Source: Podospora pseudoanserina (Eukaryota; Ascomycota; Sordariomycetes; Sordariales; Podosporaceae). From it: a stretch of 64,000 nucleotides of DNA. Every line of letters starts with the position of its first letter. Within the stretch, counting starts at the first letter, position 1. Under the pieces are notes generated by a model. It was not told the origin of the DNA, made no database searches, and saw nothing but the letters and a program-made list of their open reading frames with translations. The stretch covers positions 2,108,001 to 2,172,000 of the forward strand of contig NW_026946671.1 of the NCBI RefSeq assembly GCF_035222485.1. Direction: 5' to 3'. A program made the translations under genes and the position numbers. Of the stretch, positions 1 to 11,381 are shown piece after piece.

Positions 1-2
1 AC

Positions 3-125
3 CTGCAGCAACGTCGGGCCACACAAATTTACCACGACGATCCATATGGCCAGTCGAGTGCCTATGATTCTCATCCGAACCAGCACTATTCGTCTAGTCC
101 GAACAGGCTCTCCCGGTACCAATAG
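3..125 (+). CDS. 3' end of an unknown protein-coding gene (partial)
   Basis: An open frame enters from the left edge and ends at a TAG at 123-125. The 40 visible residues are rich in Gln, Ser, Tyr, His and Asn and end in LSRYQ, which looks like a low-complexity C-terminal tail. The other two forward frames give less protein-like sequence here. No domain can be seen, so no function is proposed. The start and most of the gene lie outside the window. Confidence 0.4.
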   Translation: MQQRRATQIYHDDPYGQSSAYDSHPNQHYSSSPNRLSRYQ

Positions 126-1252
126 AGGTAGATGCCTTGGGCACAGGGAGATGGGGGTGTTTCTTGTCCTACAAAGGTCTCTAGCGAATGTTGAAGCATG
201 GGGGAATAATCCCCATAGCACTGATGATCAACAGTCTGGGTTTAGGGACGTTGGTTGGTCGGTTGGTCTTTGTGTTTGCTCCTTGTCAAAAATGAAGCCT
301 CGAATGCAATGTCCCCTTTTCTTTTGTTTTTGTATTTGCTGCAAAGAGTTGCCTTGGCATCAGCGTGTTGGCTTTTTTTGTGAAGGTTCTTTTCCAGTCT
401 TGAGGCGTTACTATACAGCGGGACATGATTTTCTTGAGCATGGATGAGGGGAAGGCGACTTACACTAATAGCTACGTGGTTGTGTTGGCAGAGCATCATT
501 GGTTCCTACATAGCTTGTTCTCTGTATATGCATTAAACTTACCTACCTGCCTACCTTAATTATCACGAGTTTGACCACGACTTATGTATGAAATTGGACC
601 ATGTCAGGTCAGACGAGAAGGAGTTGGAAGGTCAGCTTGATCGGGGGCACGTGCGCTCGCCTTGATCCCTCCATGGATGCCCCCGATACCCCGGCAGTCG
701 CGCTTAACAACAGTTGTCAGGTCAGACTCTCCAGTGACAGACTCTCCAGTGACAGACTCTCCAGTGGCAGACTCTCCAGTGACTGCCAATCCCTAATAAT
801 CATCTAGGTCATCTCTCTCCTCACGAGACAGATTGCCACGGCAGTCAAGGCAAACAGCCCAGACGCGCCAAAACGCCCCCTAGGTCCAGGTCCCGATCAA
901 GGTCCCGACCACATTGAGCGGACATTATTAGGTTTTCGAGCCACAACCTAGGCACCTAGGTCGGTAGCAGCTTCTGCTTTTAATTGGGGGCGCCGCAACC
1001 AAGCAAGAAGCAATCAACCTAATCGGACTTGGCTTTTTCGCAAAGCTTCAATCTCATCTCAGTCACTCAACACTCATATTCGCAATCAACTTTGAACTTA
1101 CCTAGTTCCATTCCGCCACCTGTCACCACCGTCAATTTCCCATCGTCGCCATCATCGCCATCGACTGTCGGCACCATCGTCATACTACTCGCAGCCACAG
1201 CACCTGGTTTCGTGTTTCTGCGCGCTGAGAGCTGGATCCCTATATTCTGCAA
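126..1252. other. Intergenic / 5' leader stretch
   Basis: No convincing gene. The left part is probably the 3' UTR of the edge gene. The right part is the promoter and transcribed leader of the DUF3716 gene. The short open frames here have no recognisable domain. A four-unit 15-bp tandem repeat sits at 723-782. Confidence 0.5.
723..782. repeat. 15-bp tandem repeat, four units
   Basis: Four consecutive copies of cagactctccagtga, with one base changed at the end of the third copy. It lies in the intergenic region about 680 bp before the DUF3716 start codon. Confidence 0.9.
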
Positions 1253-1326
1253 GTGAGTTTACCCGCGCTCGGGATGAACCCAACTTCGTCTCAAATGCGA
1301 AATGCAGCCTGCTAACAACGCCCTAG
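1253..1326 (+). other. Probable 5' UTR intron of the DUF3716 gene
   Basis: GTGAGT at 1253 and a CCCTAG acceptor ending at 1326 bound a 74-bp interval. GCTAAC near 1311-1316 is a good branch site close to the acceptor. It lies about 135 bp before the start codon, so it would be a leader intron. Confidence 0.5.
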
Positions 1327-1462
1327 CTCCAAGGCTTGTCTATGTCCATGATGCCAGCGACTGACCAACAAGTTTGATGGGACTCCGTTGAAAAGCTTCA
1401 CTCGGTCGCTATATTTCTGAACGATCAGTGCACCTCAAGTCCACCTCAGCAAAACAGCAACC

Positions 1463-4400
1463 ATGTCCGCCGCTGCCCACCCTAACGGCCATGGCAACGC
1501 GCATCTTCCTCTGGCCAGCCAGGCCACTGCACTCGCTCCTGCTTACCAAAGCATGTCTGAAGAGATTTATCAAGAGGTCTGCAGGAGCATGATGGCCTCA
1601 TTGGACCGTGTCCGCCAAGAGGACATGCGCAACTTCCGAGATCTCCATGCCGCCCACAAAGCCGCCCTTGAACAGGAACAGATGGACTACACCCAACAGT
1701 TCTTCCAGCTTCAGAAAGAAATGACGGCCCTCACCAAAGAAGGAGCGGCCGCCGATGCCGAAATCTCGAAGCTAGAGGAACTTCTTTTGCAAGCCCGGAA
1801 TAAGAGGCAAGAGGTGGCGAGCAAGATCTCATTCACCCAAAAAAAGGTTACCGATGTCCAGTCCTTGCAACACCGCAAACACGCTGAGCTTCAGGCACTC
1901 GCCAAGAAGCACGAGCAGGATCTGAAGGATAAGGAGATGAGGTGGCAGCAGATTCACCAAGACCGGCTGACTCTACTAGAAAGCAAAAAACCTTCCTCCC
2001 TTCGACAAGCCCAAGATCAAAACTTGACAGGGCTAGACCAGGCCATGGCTGATGATGCCACGACTGCCTCATCGCCCATGCAAAGTTTGAGGGCACCACA
2101 ACTCGCACCTGGGGTTTCACATCAATCCACGGGATCAGGGAGCATGTTCATGGGCGGGCCTGTTCAGCCTCCATCTCTCAAAGCGCCCACAGATAATGGT
2201 CCTCTTGAGTCACCGGGTCTCTCAGTCTCTAGAAGGATAGGCGCTCCAGTGTTAGAGGCGCCAACACTTCCAAGGAACCACGACGCCGAGGAGCAGCGTC
2301 TCGAAGGCGCTTCTCGTCCTGCGGCAAGTCAAAAAACCCCAATCCTTCAGGCACCAACAGGCTACCAGGCGCCATTTGCTCAACTTCAACATTTTCCACC
2401 GCCAAACCCGAACGCTTCTTCGGGTGCGCTCGTCTCCGTCTCCCCAACTGTTGTTCCGAGCGTTGAGACCCCCGATCAACAGACAGATCCAGCTGTGTCC
2501 GAGATGCAGAATGTAACTAGTACAGAATCACTTAATGTACAAGTACCGGAAGAGCAAGCCACACCAGTCACCGTTGCTGCCCTCAACGGAGCAACCGATA
2601 TTCCGACCCCTTTGCAAACCTCCGAAGAGGGTCCCGAGGCAGACGTCTCATCCAAGGAGGGGACAGAGGGCAAAGCTGTCGATTTGGGAGCCCCCGCCCC
2701 GGCGGAGGTTTTCTCCGCACATACTGAAGGCTGGGACGTCGAAATGAGAGATGCTGCCCTCCCTCAGGCTGCCACCGAGACGACTATAGTTCTGGGCCAA
2801 GAGAATGCCGGACCTACCGTCTTGAAGTCTCCTGATCAAGGGGAGACTCGAGAGGCAGCATCTCAAAGAGCAGACGTGGAAATGTCAGGCATTCAGATCA
2901 CAGCGAAGCAGTCCGAGGTGTCACCGCCTACACAGATAATGGATGCTACGACCTCCAAACTTGGTGCTGACTCGGCGAATGTCGATAATGGGTCTCCGGC
3001 TCTAGCAGATACTGCTGATTCGCCCCTTTCTGATCTTAGTTCGATCCCATCACCGCCATCCGACACATTTACACACGAAGGTAGCCCACCTAGACAGCCG
3101 CCTAGTGTGTCGGACGGCAAGCTGTGCGTTTATGATGAGGACGGCAGACTGGTGGGACAAGTACGTCGTCTGACCCACACCACCTCTACCAACATCGAAA
3201 AGATAGCGGCATTTCCGCTCAAGCGCCATGTTCAAATTCGTTCTGGCCGCAAGTTTACCTCGGAGGATTTGGATAGGGTATACCACGTCAGTGATGTTAA
3301 AGGGACAAAATGGACGAGTTGTTATATCCAAGCCACTGGGAATATTCAAGGTCAACCCTGCAATACCTGCGCGAAGCACAATGGGCCGTATGAAGAGTGC
3401 ATCATTTTGGATGCTGACGATAGCTTTCCAAAATGTGGCAACTGCGAGTGGAATCGGCAAGCCTGCGTGGGTGCCTCTTTGCGGCCCAAAACAGCGTCGG
3501 CCCCAGGCCCTGCTCCGGACCCAGCTGCGGCTGCGGCTTCGGCTCCGGCTGCGGCTCCGGCGGTGGCTCCGGCTTCAGCTCTAGAACCAACACCGGCAAC
3601 AATATCAACTGCCATCAGCAAACCCTCCTTCGGTTCCAGTTTTACCGCTATAAACAGCCCATCAGGGGACCAGCAAGACAGCGCTTCTGCCAAGGATACA
3701 GCCGATGCCGTCCAAAAACAAGCCGCGCCTCCCGTCAAGAAGGCCGGCCGAAAATCATTGCCCACCTCACGTGTACAGTTGCCCTCTCATCCAGGTACCC
3801 CACATGCAGGCTCGCCTGAACCGGCTGAACCAAGTCGTGCGTCCCTTCCGGAGATCACCAAGGAAAACCTTTGTCTGAAAGATGACGGCGTGGTGTACAC
3901 GGAGCCTCCGTTTATGGCTGGTGTGCCACTGGCCAAAATATCTCCCGATCATCCGTATTGGGAGCAAGACTGGGATTCCGATATTGCCTCTCACGTTCGA
4001 AAGGAGCTTGAAAAGTGGACCACCAAATTTCAGGAGATGGACAGTCAGGGAATCAAGGACCACCGGAAATATGAAGCTCAGCGACAGATCAATAGGGGCC
4101 AACTGACACTCAAGTTTCTAGAGGAGGGCGAACTACATCCCTACCAGCTTGTTGGAAAGGCGTGGATGGACACCAAAAAGATTATCAAGTACAACACTCT
4201 ATATCGCCTGGCGAGCACTTTGATGGAGGACCTCCCCAAAATGGACCTTGGCATGACACCGGCTGAATGGATGCGTCACAGGCTTTACGAGATTTATCAG
4301 GAGCAAGGCCCCCATTTCAACTTGGCTTCGACAGTAGCTAGTTTCTACCACGACCCCAAGCACGCCCAGGTCCGGGCCAAGAATGGAATTGTCAGTGTTG

Positions 4401-5358
4401 GTCGCCCGCACAAGTCAGCAACCAAGCCTAAAACTCAGACTCCTGGGCAGGAGGACAACGGTTCGAAACTTACGCCGAGGGCGTTGAAGCGGAAGGAACC
4501 ACACGCAACGCCCAAGGCAGCGCCAGTTCCGCCCAAACAGGAGGATGCGGAACCCGAACCTGAACCGCAGCAACTTCAGCCGCAGCAACCGGAGCCTCGC
4601 CCACGTTCATCCCCTCGAAAGCCAGCAGGACTTGATCACAAACCAAGGCCACGTTCGCGATCTGGGAACCCCCCTTCTGCTCCTATAGCCGACTCGGACG
4701 ACGAGGGCATGCCTCTGATCCGGGCAGCCCATGCCACCCCGCCGCCGCCGCAGGCAAAGAAAAAGATCCGCGTTACGTCCACTGTAGATCCAAGCAACAC
4801 GCCGGACCTCTACTACCACGGATTCACCGATGTAGACTCTTGCTCCGATGACCGGCTCGAGCAGATTGACTGGCGGGTGAATCAAATCAAGACGGCCGAG
4901 GTATCGACGAATCCGGGTGTGACTCAGTACTGGCACTGGGTGGACGACGCGCACCCCGGCTACTGCGAACACCAAGTGCTCAAACAGCTCCGCCCCCCCA
5001 AGTGGGCTGTGTTCAAGGAGCCGTACAACTTCCATCTCCGGACTGTGGACTGCGAGGAGATTGTCTACGGCCCAGGCAGCCACAGGGTGATCATTCGGCG
5101 CAAGGCGCATCTGCAACCCAAAAAGGGAGACATGCTCGCCGAGTTCAAGCGTGATCGGACAAAGAAGAGATTTTTGGAGTTTATGCACCAGAGGGGGGTG
5201 AGGATCGTGAGAAGTAATAAGTGAGTGCGCTGGTGTTTCTTTTATCTTTGGCGCATAACCAATACTGACAGGTGTTGGGTAGGGAATATGTCGACGGTGC
5301 GTGGGAGAACTTGAAGCCAGCCTTTGACATGCCCGGCCAGGACCGCGATTCGGACTAG
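1463..5358 (+). CDS. Large coiled-coil protein with DUF3716 cysteine module
   Basis: Two exons, 1463-5220 and 5283-5358, joined by a 62-bp GTGAGT...TAG intron. Without splicing the frame stops at 5222-5224; with it the protein gains a final segment EYVDGAWENLKPAFD... and totals 1277 residues. Residues about 60-175 form a charged coiled coil. A long Pro/Ser/Ala-rich linker follows. Residues about 560-670 match the fungal DUF3716 family, with cysteines at 633, 636, 646, 658, 661 and 668 in a zinc-finger-like layout. After another linker, conserved-looking blocks lie near 790-950 and 1110-1277. Start context is good. The family has no known function that I can name; a nuclear or chromatin role is only a guess from the cysteine module and basic linkers. 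Confidence 0.85.
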
Positions 5359-6409
5359 CATTCTCACTGGTGGACGAGTCTCTTCATACCATGTTCCCAG
5401 CACATTTGCGCGGGAGTCTGGCTTCTCCTTTTGAAAGCCCCAGATCTGGAGGACAAGTTGTACCACAGAGCTGCTGCCTGCGAGACAAGCTGGTTAGCCA
5501 GAGGGGACCAACAAAAACGTGTTCGAGTTTACCGAGCAGAGTGAGGGGTTGTGGGGTATACAAGTTGCCTACTGGCAACATTTCCTTGGTTTGCTTTCTG
5601 TTTGCTCTTCGTAATGTTGGCCCGTTTCGTTTCTTTGCGTATATAAGTTGTAGCAAGCTTCGGGAGTCGCGAGGCACCGTTTCTTTTGTTGGAGTGGACT
5701 GTGGAAGGAAAGAGGTGCGGCTAGCAACAAAAAGTGGGAACTGCTGTAGGGAGTCTGTGGTGGTATAGGTTTCGAATACTTGTACAATACAATGGGAATG
5801 AGTGCGGAGATTGGGAGAGCAAATGCGGATCCGATGGTTTTGGAAGTTTTTATCTTTAATGAAATTGGTAGTGCTACTTTCTAGAGCGGCTTTGATGTAG
5901 TTGCTTGTGAGTCATCTGGCATCTATTGACACGACCATGATTGTTGACCTGAATAACCCTGAAACTTTGGCGGGATGGTGAGTTGGTGATGTGGTATGAA
6001 TGCTTGATTAAGCCGTTTCGATTTGAAGAAGTTTTGGCAGCCTTCTCCACGGGGCTGTGTAGCCTTGCCTTGCGCCAAGGAATGCCATGCGGCAGGAAGC
6101 CCACAATCGGAACTTGCCGTCAAAATTTCCTGGAGCAGAGGCAGAGCTCATAGCGGAGTGTGGGCAGCCCAAGAACCACCGCCGGGGAGTCGCAACCGTG
6201 ATAGTTGAAGCTCCCGTCCCACACCTCATTCCCAGCGCAGCAGCAGCCATTGATTCTACCTGTCGCCAGCGCCACCCTTGATATCACGCCCTCCAACAAC
6301 CTGCGACGACGAGCGAGCAATAGGTTGTCGAACAACCCCGCGCCGCCAACCATTCTTCCCCACGAAAGACAGACTGAGCGACGACGACAGAGGAAAGAAG
6401 AGACAAACC
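5359..6409. other. Intergenic stretch
   Basis: 3' flank of the DUF3716 gene and promoter of the bS6m gene, both on the + strand. Only short unconvincing open frames are present. I see no repeat or RNA gene. Confidence 0.55.
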
Positions 6410-6857
6410 ATGTTGTACGAGACAATCGGCATTGTATGTCCCCCCTCGCCGAGCCCTCTTTCAGATGAAACAGAATCAGCAAACCACCCGATTTCTAACA
6501 AAAAGCTCCATCTTGTTTTTCCAGGTCCGCTCCGGGCACCTCCCCGAAGTAAAAGAGCTGGTCCTCACGGCCGGCAAGATCATCCTCCAGCAGGGGGGTG
6601 TCATCCGCGACATCCGCAACTGGGGCACCTTCTCCCTCCCCCAGGCCATCTCCCGCGGCCAACAGCGCCACACAAAGGGCCACTACTTCATCATGCGCTA
6701 CGACTGCGGCATCAAGGCCAACGAGCAGGTCCGCAAGACGCTCGCCCTCGACGTGCGCGTCATCCGGTCCGCCAACGTCAAGCTCGGCAACGGCAAGCTC
6801 GAGACGCTGAGCAAGTTTGGCGAGATTCGGTGGGATAAGCTGGAGGGGGAGGTGTAA
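6410..6857 (+). CDS. MRP17: Mitochondrial small-subunit ribosomal protein bS6m
   Basis: Two exons, 6410-6433 (24 nt, MLYETIGI) and 6525-6857, with a 91-bp GTATGT...CCAG intron. The 118-residue product has the bS6 fold signature: an N-terminal beta strand (LYETIGIVR), then the VKELVLTAGKIILQQGGVIR helix and strand, the NWGTFSLPQAI loop, and the GHYFIMRYD strand. Length fits fungal Mrp17. It would act in the mitochondrial 37S subunit. The very short first exon means that intron-blind searches begin at the wrong methionine. Confidence in identity is high. Confidence 0.92.
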
Positions 6858-7555
6858 GAGATGCGGTAGCGGAAAAGAAAAAGAAAAAAAGGAAAAGAAA
6901 AAAACGAAAAATAGAAACGGGATACCCAGGGATGAACAATGAATGTGAGGAGCTTACAAGGGAAAGGAGGCGATTTCAGAGATAAGAGTTTCTGTATGAT
7001 ATGTATTGTATATAGATTAGCAACGGAAATATGGAAGAAGAGGCTACCATTTCCAAGGATATGACATGACCATGCTGAAGTCTTGCAGGTGAGCATCTAT
7101 GCATCACCGTTCCTAACAGAGGACGTCCTGAACTTTAAGAGCAGCAGGCAGTTGCAGCATCTCAAACCAGAGGGCGCCAGTATTCGGCTACAAAAGATGA
7201 CGAGTTGACATTTTGCATACTATTTTCGCAGGACTCGGTCTTGTTGCAGAGGCATCTGCTGTAGTAGACCAGCCTCCAGAATAAGCCTTGTACTCAACAA
7301 GTAGCCCATTAAACACGCAGAACGCTTCTTTTAATTTAGTCTATTGTGGTGCTTCATGCTTTCCCCTTTACCAGCCTGCAGATATAACGCCATGACAAAT
7401 GCTTCAGCCTGTGTACCCATCCCAGAAGCACCACGCCCTATGCAAATCCCTCGTATGCCCGCCCCTCCGGTTCCGCATGAGGAATACGACCCTCCATGGC
7501 AAGTCCTGGTACGAACCCTCCAAACCCAGTGACAGTATCCGAACAAGCGCCTTCT
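6858..7555. other. Convergent intergenic stretch
   Basis: Shared 3' flank of bS6m (+) and Dcn1 (-). A purine-rich A/G run lies just after the bS6m stop (about 6870-6910). No gene seen. Confidence 0.6.
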
Positions 7556-9819
7556 CTACTCGTCCACGTCCATGTCGTCCTTGGCCTTGGGAGCCACAAT
7601 CCCCTTCTCCCGGCACCAGACCACAAAGTCGTCGATGATGCCTGGCCAAGCTTGCTCCTCGGACCAGAAACCAAGGGACTCATCCTCGAGCGTCTTGTTG
7701 ACGAACACCAATGTCTGGTTCCACAAGTCCTTGCTCACAGTGCGTGTCCATTTTCCTTCTTCGGCCGCGTCGGGATTTGGTGGCGGAACGTAAAACTTCT
7801 CCTGCAGGTACTCTGACCACGACTCCAACCAGTTGACATTGGCAGTCTTCCACTCGTGCCCAATGCCGGCGTCGAAAAGCATCTCCCACATAGCGCAAGC
7901 CGTGTCCATGGCCATGGCCTTGTTAGTTTTCCCAACAACAAAGGCATACTGGTACAGCTTCTTGTAATAGGCTGGGTCATGGGAGACCTGCTTCATCCGA
8001 GATTGGACATAGCGTTTTTGGGTTGCCAGGTCGGGTTTGACGCTGGCGTCGAGAGTTTCGATGACCTCGCTCCAGCCCTCCACAAAGCCTTCCTTGGTGA
8101 TTTCTCCAATGGTCGTGGCCTTGACGATTTCACACACCACAAGCAGGCTGTAATCGGCAGGGTTGGCGCCCACAGCCTCGAGGTAGCGCATGGATGAATC
8201 TGCCCCCAGGGCCGGGTCCCCGCTATCGTGGTTGTCATTCTTGTCCTCGTCTAGTTTGGATGTCAGAATTGACCTGGGGGGTTCCCTTGCCGAGCATAAA
8301 CTTACCAGTCTCGAAATCATCAAAGATGGCTTCTAACTGCTTCTTTCGCGCGTCTGCCTCCTGCTGCTTCGCACTCGAAGCTCCATCATGGGCAGAAAAG
8401 TATCTAGAGCAGAAGGATTCGAGGTCAGCGGTTCTATTCAAGAGTGCATGTGCGGACTGCGCTGCATAAACAAAACGAACTTGAGTGGCGACCTGTCTTT
8501 CGACTTGGACTTTGCCCCCTTGGCCGACAGATCGGGGGCGGCCTTCTTGGTGGCAGACTTTGACTTTTTCGGTGCCTTGGGCATGATGATGTCTGGAGGC
8601 TTGATGGTGGTGTTGGGTGGGGCTTCTCTAATGGAGAGCTGTGGTGCAGGTTTTTGATTGGAATTAATAGTAGGGACCGGGAGAGAATGCAGTGATGAGT
8701 CGCCGCTGTCAGTCTCGGTCGCTCCCTCACTAGGCGGCGCCTTTGGTGGAGGTTGCCCTGGTCGTTTGTGAAAGCACGAGGCAAACAGGGTGCGGAGCAC
8801 ACTGCGCCCGCTGTTGCCTTCGTGCCTGCGGCTAGTGCCCATTGTGAGGAGGAATCAGGTCCTAGGAATTGGATGGGCAGGTGCAAGAACTTGGTTTTTG
8901 CATTCGATGCTTGATTTGCTCAAATGCCCGGATGCTCAGATGCTCAACTGCTCAGAGCGTCTCCAAGATCAGACTGAGGTGGGTTCCACTGGAAACCTTC
9001 AATAAGCCAGAGGGCAACGCCCTCATAATGGCTTGAATGCGCCAAAAGTCAAAGTAATGCCGACGGTCAAGCGTCGCAAAGGAGAAGAATGAAAAAAGAA
9101 ACGAGAAGAGAAGTGTCCCCAAAAGAAAAACAGCCGGGAAAAAGGAACAGTTGCACAAATGAAAGTGGGATGGCCAGTGTTTTGTCTAGTTGCGAGAGCT
9201 TATATGAGACATGGTGTCGCAATGCCGATCTCTTCTTCCAGAACACTTCCACGGCCGGCCACCCCCCCTAAACCCAGCGTTTGGCCGTCTATCTCGTGGA
9301 GAGTGGAGGCCGGACGAGCCTCCTTATCCATCGCCAACCCGACGACATGACTATTTTCCCGTCTCCGGGATGGGAGCCGCTTCAAGCAGGGAACCCAGTG
9401 GGGGTGGGGGGGGGACCGCCATGGCAAGGGCAACCAACTTGGACAGTGCCGGCGCGGTGACAAAGTGCAAGGGGAACAGCAGGAGACTAATACGAATATG
9501 CGTAAATGGAAGTGAAACTGACCTGTTCACAGCGGCATTGAGATCGTAGTTGGCATTCTTCAGGTACTGTCGCATTCATCCAGGTGTCAGCGCGCGGGTC
9601 ATGCGGGAGCAAGGATAGAGGTCCATAGTAGTTGATATCGGCCCGAAAGAAGGGGGTCTTTTCGGCCATACGGTATGACGGGACGAGAAAGAGAGAGAGA
9701 GAGGGAGGGAGGGATGGAAGAGAGAGAGTTAAACCCACCAGCTGCGCATTTTCACGAGACGCATTTGTGGCCTCGACAAATTGCGATGCCAGGCGCCGCT
9801 GTGTGGTTGTGGACGGCAT
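7556..9819 (-). CDS. DCN1: Dcn1, cullin neddylation E3 (UBA + DCUN1 domain)
   Basis: Four exons on the minus strand: 9819-9739, 9566-9523, 8403-8306 and 8250-7556, giving 305 residues. Exons 1-2 encode a small UBA domain (QFVEATNASRENAQ then YLKNANYDLNAAVNR). Exon 4 carries the DCUN1/PONY domain, which promotes Nedd8 transfer to cullins, and ends in an acidic tail DDMDVDE. All phases agree and donors are GTGGGT, GTCAGT and GTAAGT. Intron 2 is 1119 bp, very long for this gene-dense fungus, and holds a second possible first exon (8842 to about 8481) that joins exon 3 in the same phase. The gene may therefore make two N-termini. Identity is certain from the domain; the isoform is inference. Confidence 0.9.
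8481..8842 (-). CDS. Candidate alternative first exon of DCN1 (Met-Gly, basic N-terminus)
   Basis: An open frame inside DCN1 intron 2 starts ATG-GGC at 8842 and encodes about 120 residues: MGTSRRHEGNSG, a Cys at position 23 (SCFHKR), a Pro/Ser-rich part and a Lys/Ser-rich end (MPKAPKKSKSATKK). Two possible donors, GTTCGT at 8480 (exon 8842-8481) and GTCGCC at 8492 (exon 8842-8493), both leave phase 2 and fit the exon 3 acceptor at 8404. The joined protein would read into YFSAHDG and the DCUN1 domain without the UBA. Both donors are weak. It could also be a chance frame or part of a separate short transcript. Confidence 0.45.
9684..9729. repeat. GA-rich purine tract in DCN1 intron 1
   Basis: A gagaaagagagagagagagg-like run on the + strand, C/T-rich on the coding strand. 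It makes up part of the 172-bp intron 9738-9567 and gives it a long polypyrimidine stretch in the sense direction. Confidence 0.7.
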
Positions 9820-11381
9820 GGCTGCTGGCACAGAACCCAAATAATAAAGCCCAGTCCGCGGCTGTAAGACGGTGACTGACTGTCTGTCGGATGTTGCCCT
9901 GCACGCTCGACGTCCTCCAAGGTCTTGTCCAACACGAGGGCAGGACAAGAAGCAATCCGCACGGTATCGCACAGGCGGCAGTAGCCCAGGTCTCTTCGCA
10001 AACGGGAGGGGTTGGCTGGGAATGGCTGGATGGATGGATGGCACGGCGGCGTCCGTTATCGTTACTGGGGCGGATAGAGCAGTGGGAAGTCAAAAAACAA
10101 GCCCTAGATGTCGACTGCCGAGGCGATCAAGTCGTGTCTTTTTTCGTTCGGTGCAGGCAGAAGAGGGGAAGACTGGTGGTCGGATTCGGTCGCCAAGCGA
10201 AAGGGGGGGATGTCGAAAAGGGCCTAAACGCCTGTTCGGGTCTGAGATCCGAATCGCGGGGTAGTAGACAGCGACAGAGAGGTGTATTCGCTTGTGGCGG
10301 ACAGGGCAGTACGGAGGTGTCGAAGCAACAGTTGGGGAGGGGCACTGCTATATAAACCTACAGAGGTGGCTCACACGGCCAGAAAGAAATGGATGGGATG
10401 GATGGATGGATGGATGGGTGTTGAGCTTTCAAAAAGCGTCAGACCGGAATGCGGCGCCTTGGGCTGGCAAGGCTGAAAAATGGACGTCATGGCGGGGACC
10501 CCTTCAGGTTCCGTCCCGTCCCTTGAGCTCGGGGTGTGGATCTGAGGTAAGGCATCGACCATCGCTAAGCAGCTATCGCTATCGCCGCCGTATGGCGGGC
10601 ATCTTGGCGTCCGTCCGGGGGGGCTGTTTCTGGTAGGCCCATTCACCGCATCTCGGGCAGACCACTAGCGCAGCTGTCACGGTGCCCGGCGTGGAGCTGC
10701 CGATGCATTTTACTGTGACATTTACGGCCTTGGTAGCATAGTCTCGGCCGATATATTTCATCTTTTTTGCCGTGAGCATTATTAAGAACGAAACATCTAC
10801 CTGGTTCTGGTCAATCTCGTCTGTTTCAGTGCAAGTGTGAGAATGATTTGATAAGTAAAGGGGTATCGCAACACTGGGCGGCGTCCCTGCCAAACAACAA
10901 AAAAAACCAAAAAAAGCAAAACAGAGGTATTCATATATACAGCCTTCCGTTCATCCCAAGTCGACATAAAATGAACTCCGCCCATGAATGATGTGAACAG
11001 CGCCAGAAACGACGAAAGCAAAACCGCCGCTTCAGCCAACACTGCACCTAGTCTATACTTTCATGCCCAATCCTCGCTGGCTTTCATGCTCTCAGTCTCA
11101 AGTGTTGATCCTGCTGCCCGTCACAGAACTCCTCCAATCGTTGTAGCTTGGCGTGTTGTGCCTGCGTCTTCCGTACCCTTATCACGGTTGGCCTGGGACA
11201 GCCAAGTAAATCCAATCGAGCCAATCGTGTTGTGGCCGCTTTCCCTCCGAGCATCGCTGTCCGATACAACATTCAGATCTGGTGGTATCTGAAGCGTCTT
11301 CGGACTCACTAGCCTCTCGCCGCGCCTTTCACCACGCATCGTCCGAATCCGCTGGAGCGAGCGCATGTCTCGGCAAGCCCT
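9820..11381. other. Intergenic stretch (DCN1 promoter side, MVP1 3' side)
   Basis: No supportable gene in about 1.5 kb. Short GGAT repeats occur near 10027-10044 and 10390-10418. A minus-strand frame at 10797-11042 has hydrophobic stretches but starts at GTG and shows no family motif. Confidence 0.5.
10388..10418. repeat. GGAT microsatellite
   Basis: Repeated ggat units (atgggatggatggatggatg pattern). A shorter similar run lies at about 10027-10044. Confidence 0.75.

Noticed and set aside
3352-3765. Minus-strand Ala/Gly-rich frame
   Set aside because: Antisense shadow of the Ala/Pro linker in the DUF3716 gene.
9891-10355. Plus-strand frame of 154 codons upstream of DCN1
   Set aside because: Arg/Gly/Gln-rich without motif; likely a chance frame in a GC-rich promoter.
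10797-11042. Minus-strand frame with two hydrophobic stretches
   Set aside because: It starts at GTG, has no conserved motif and no transcript evidence.
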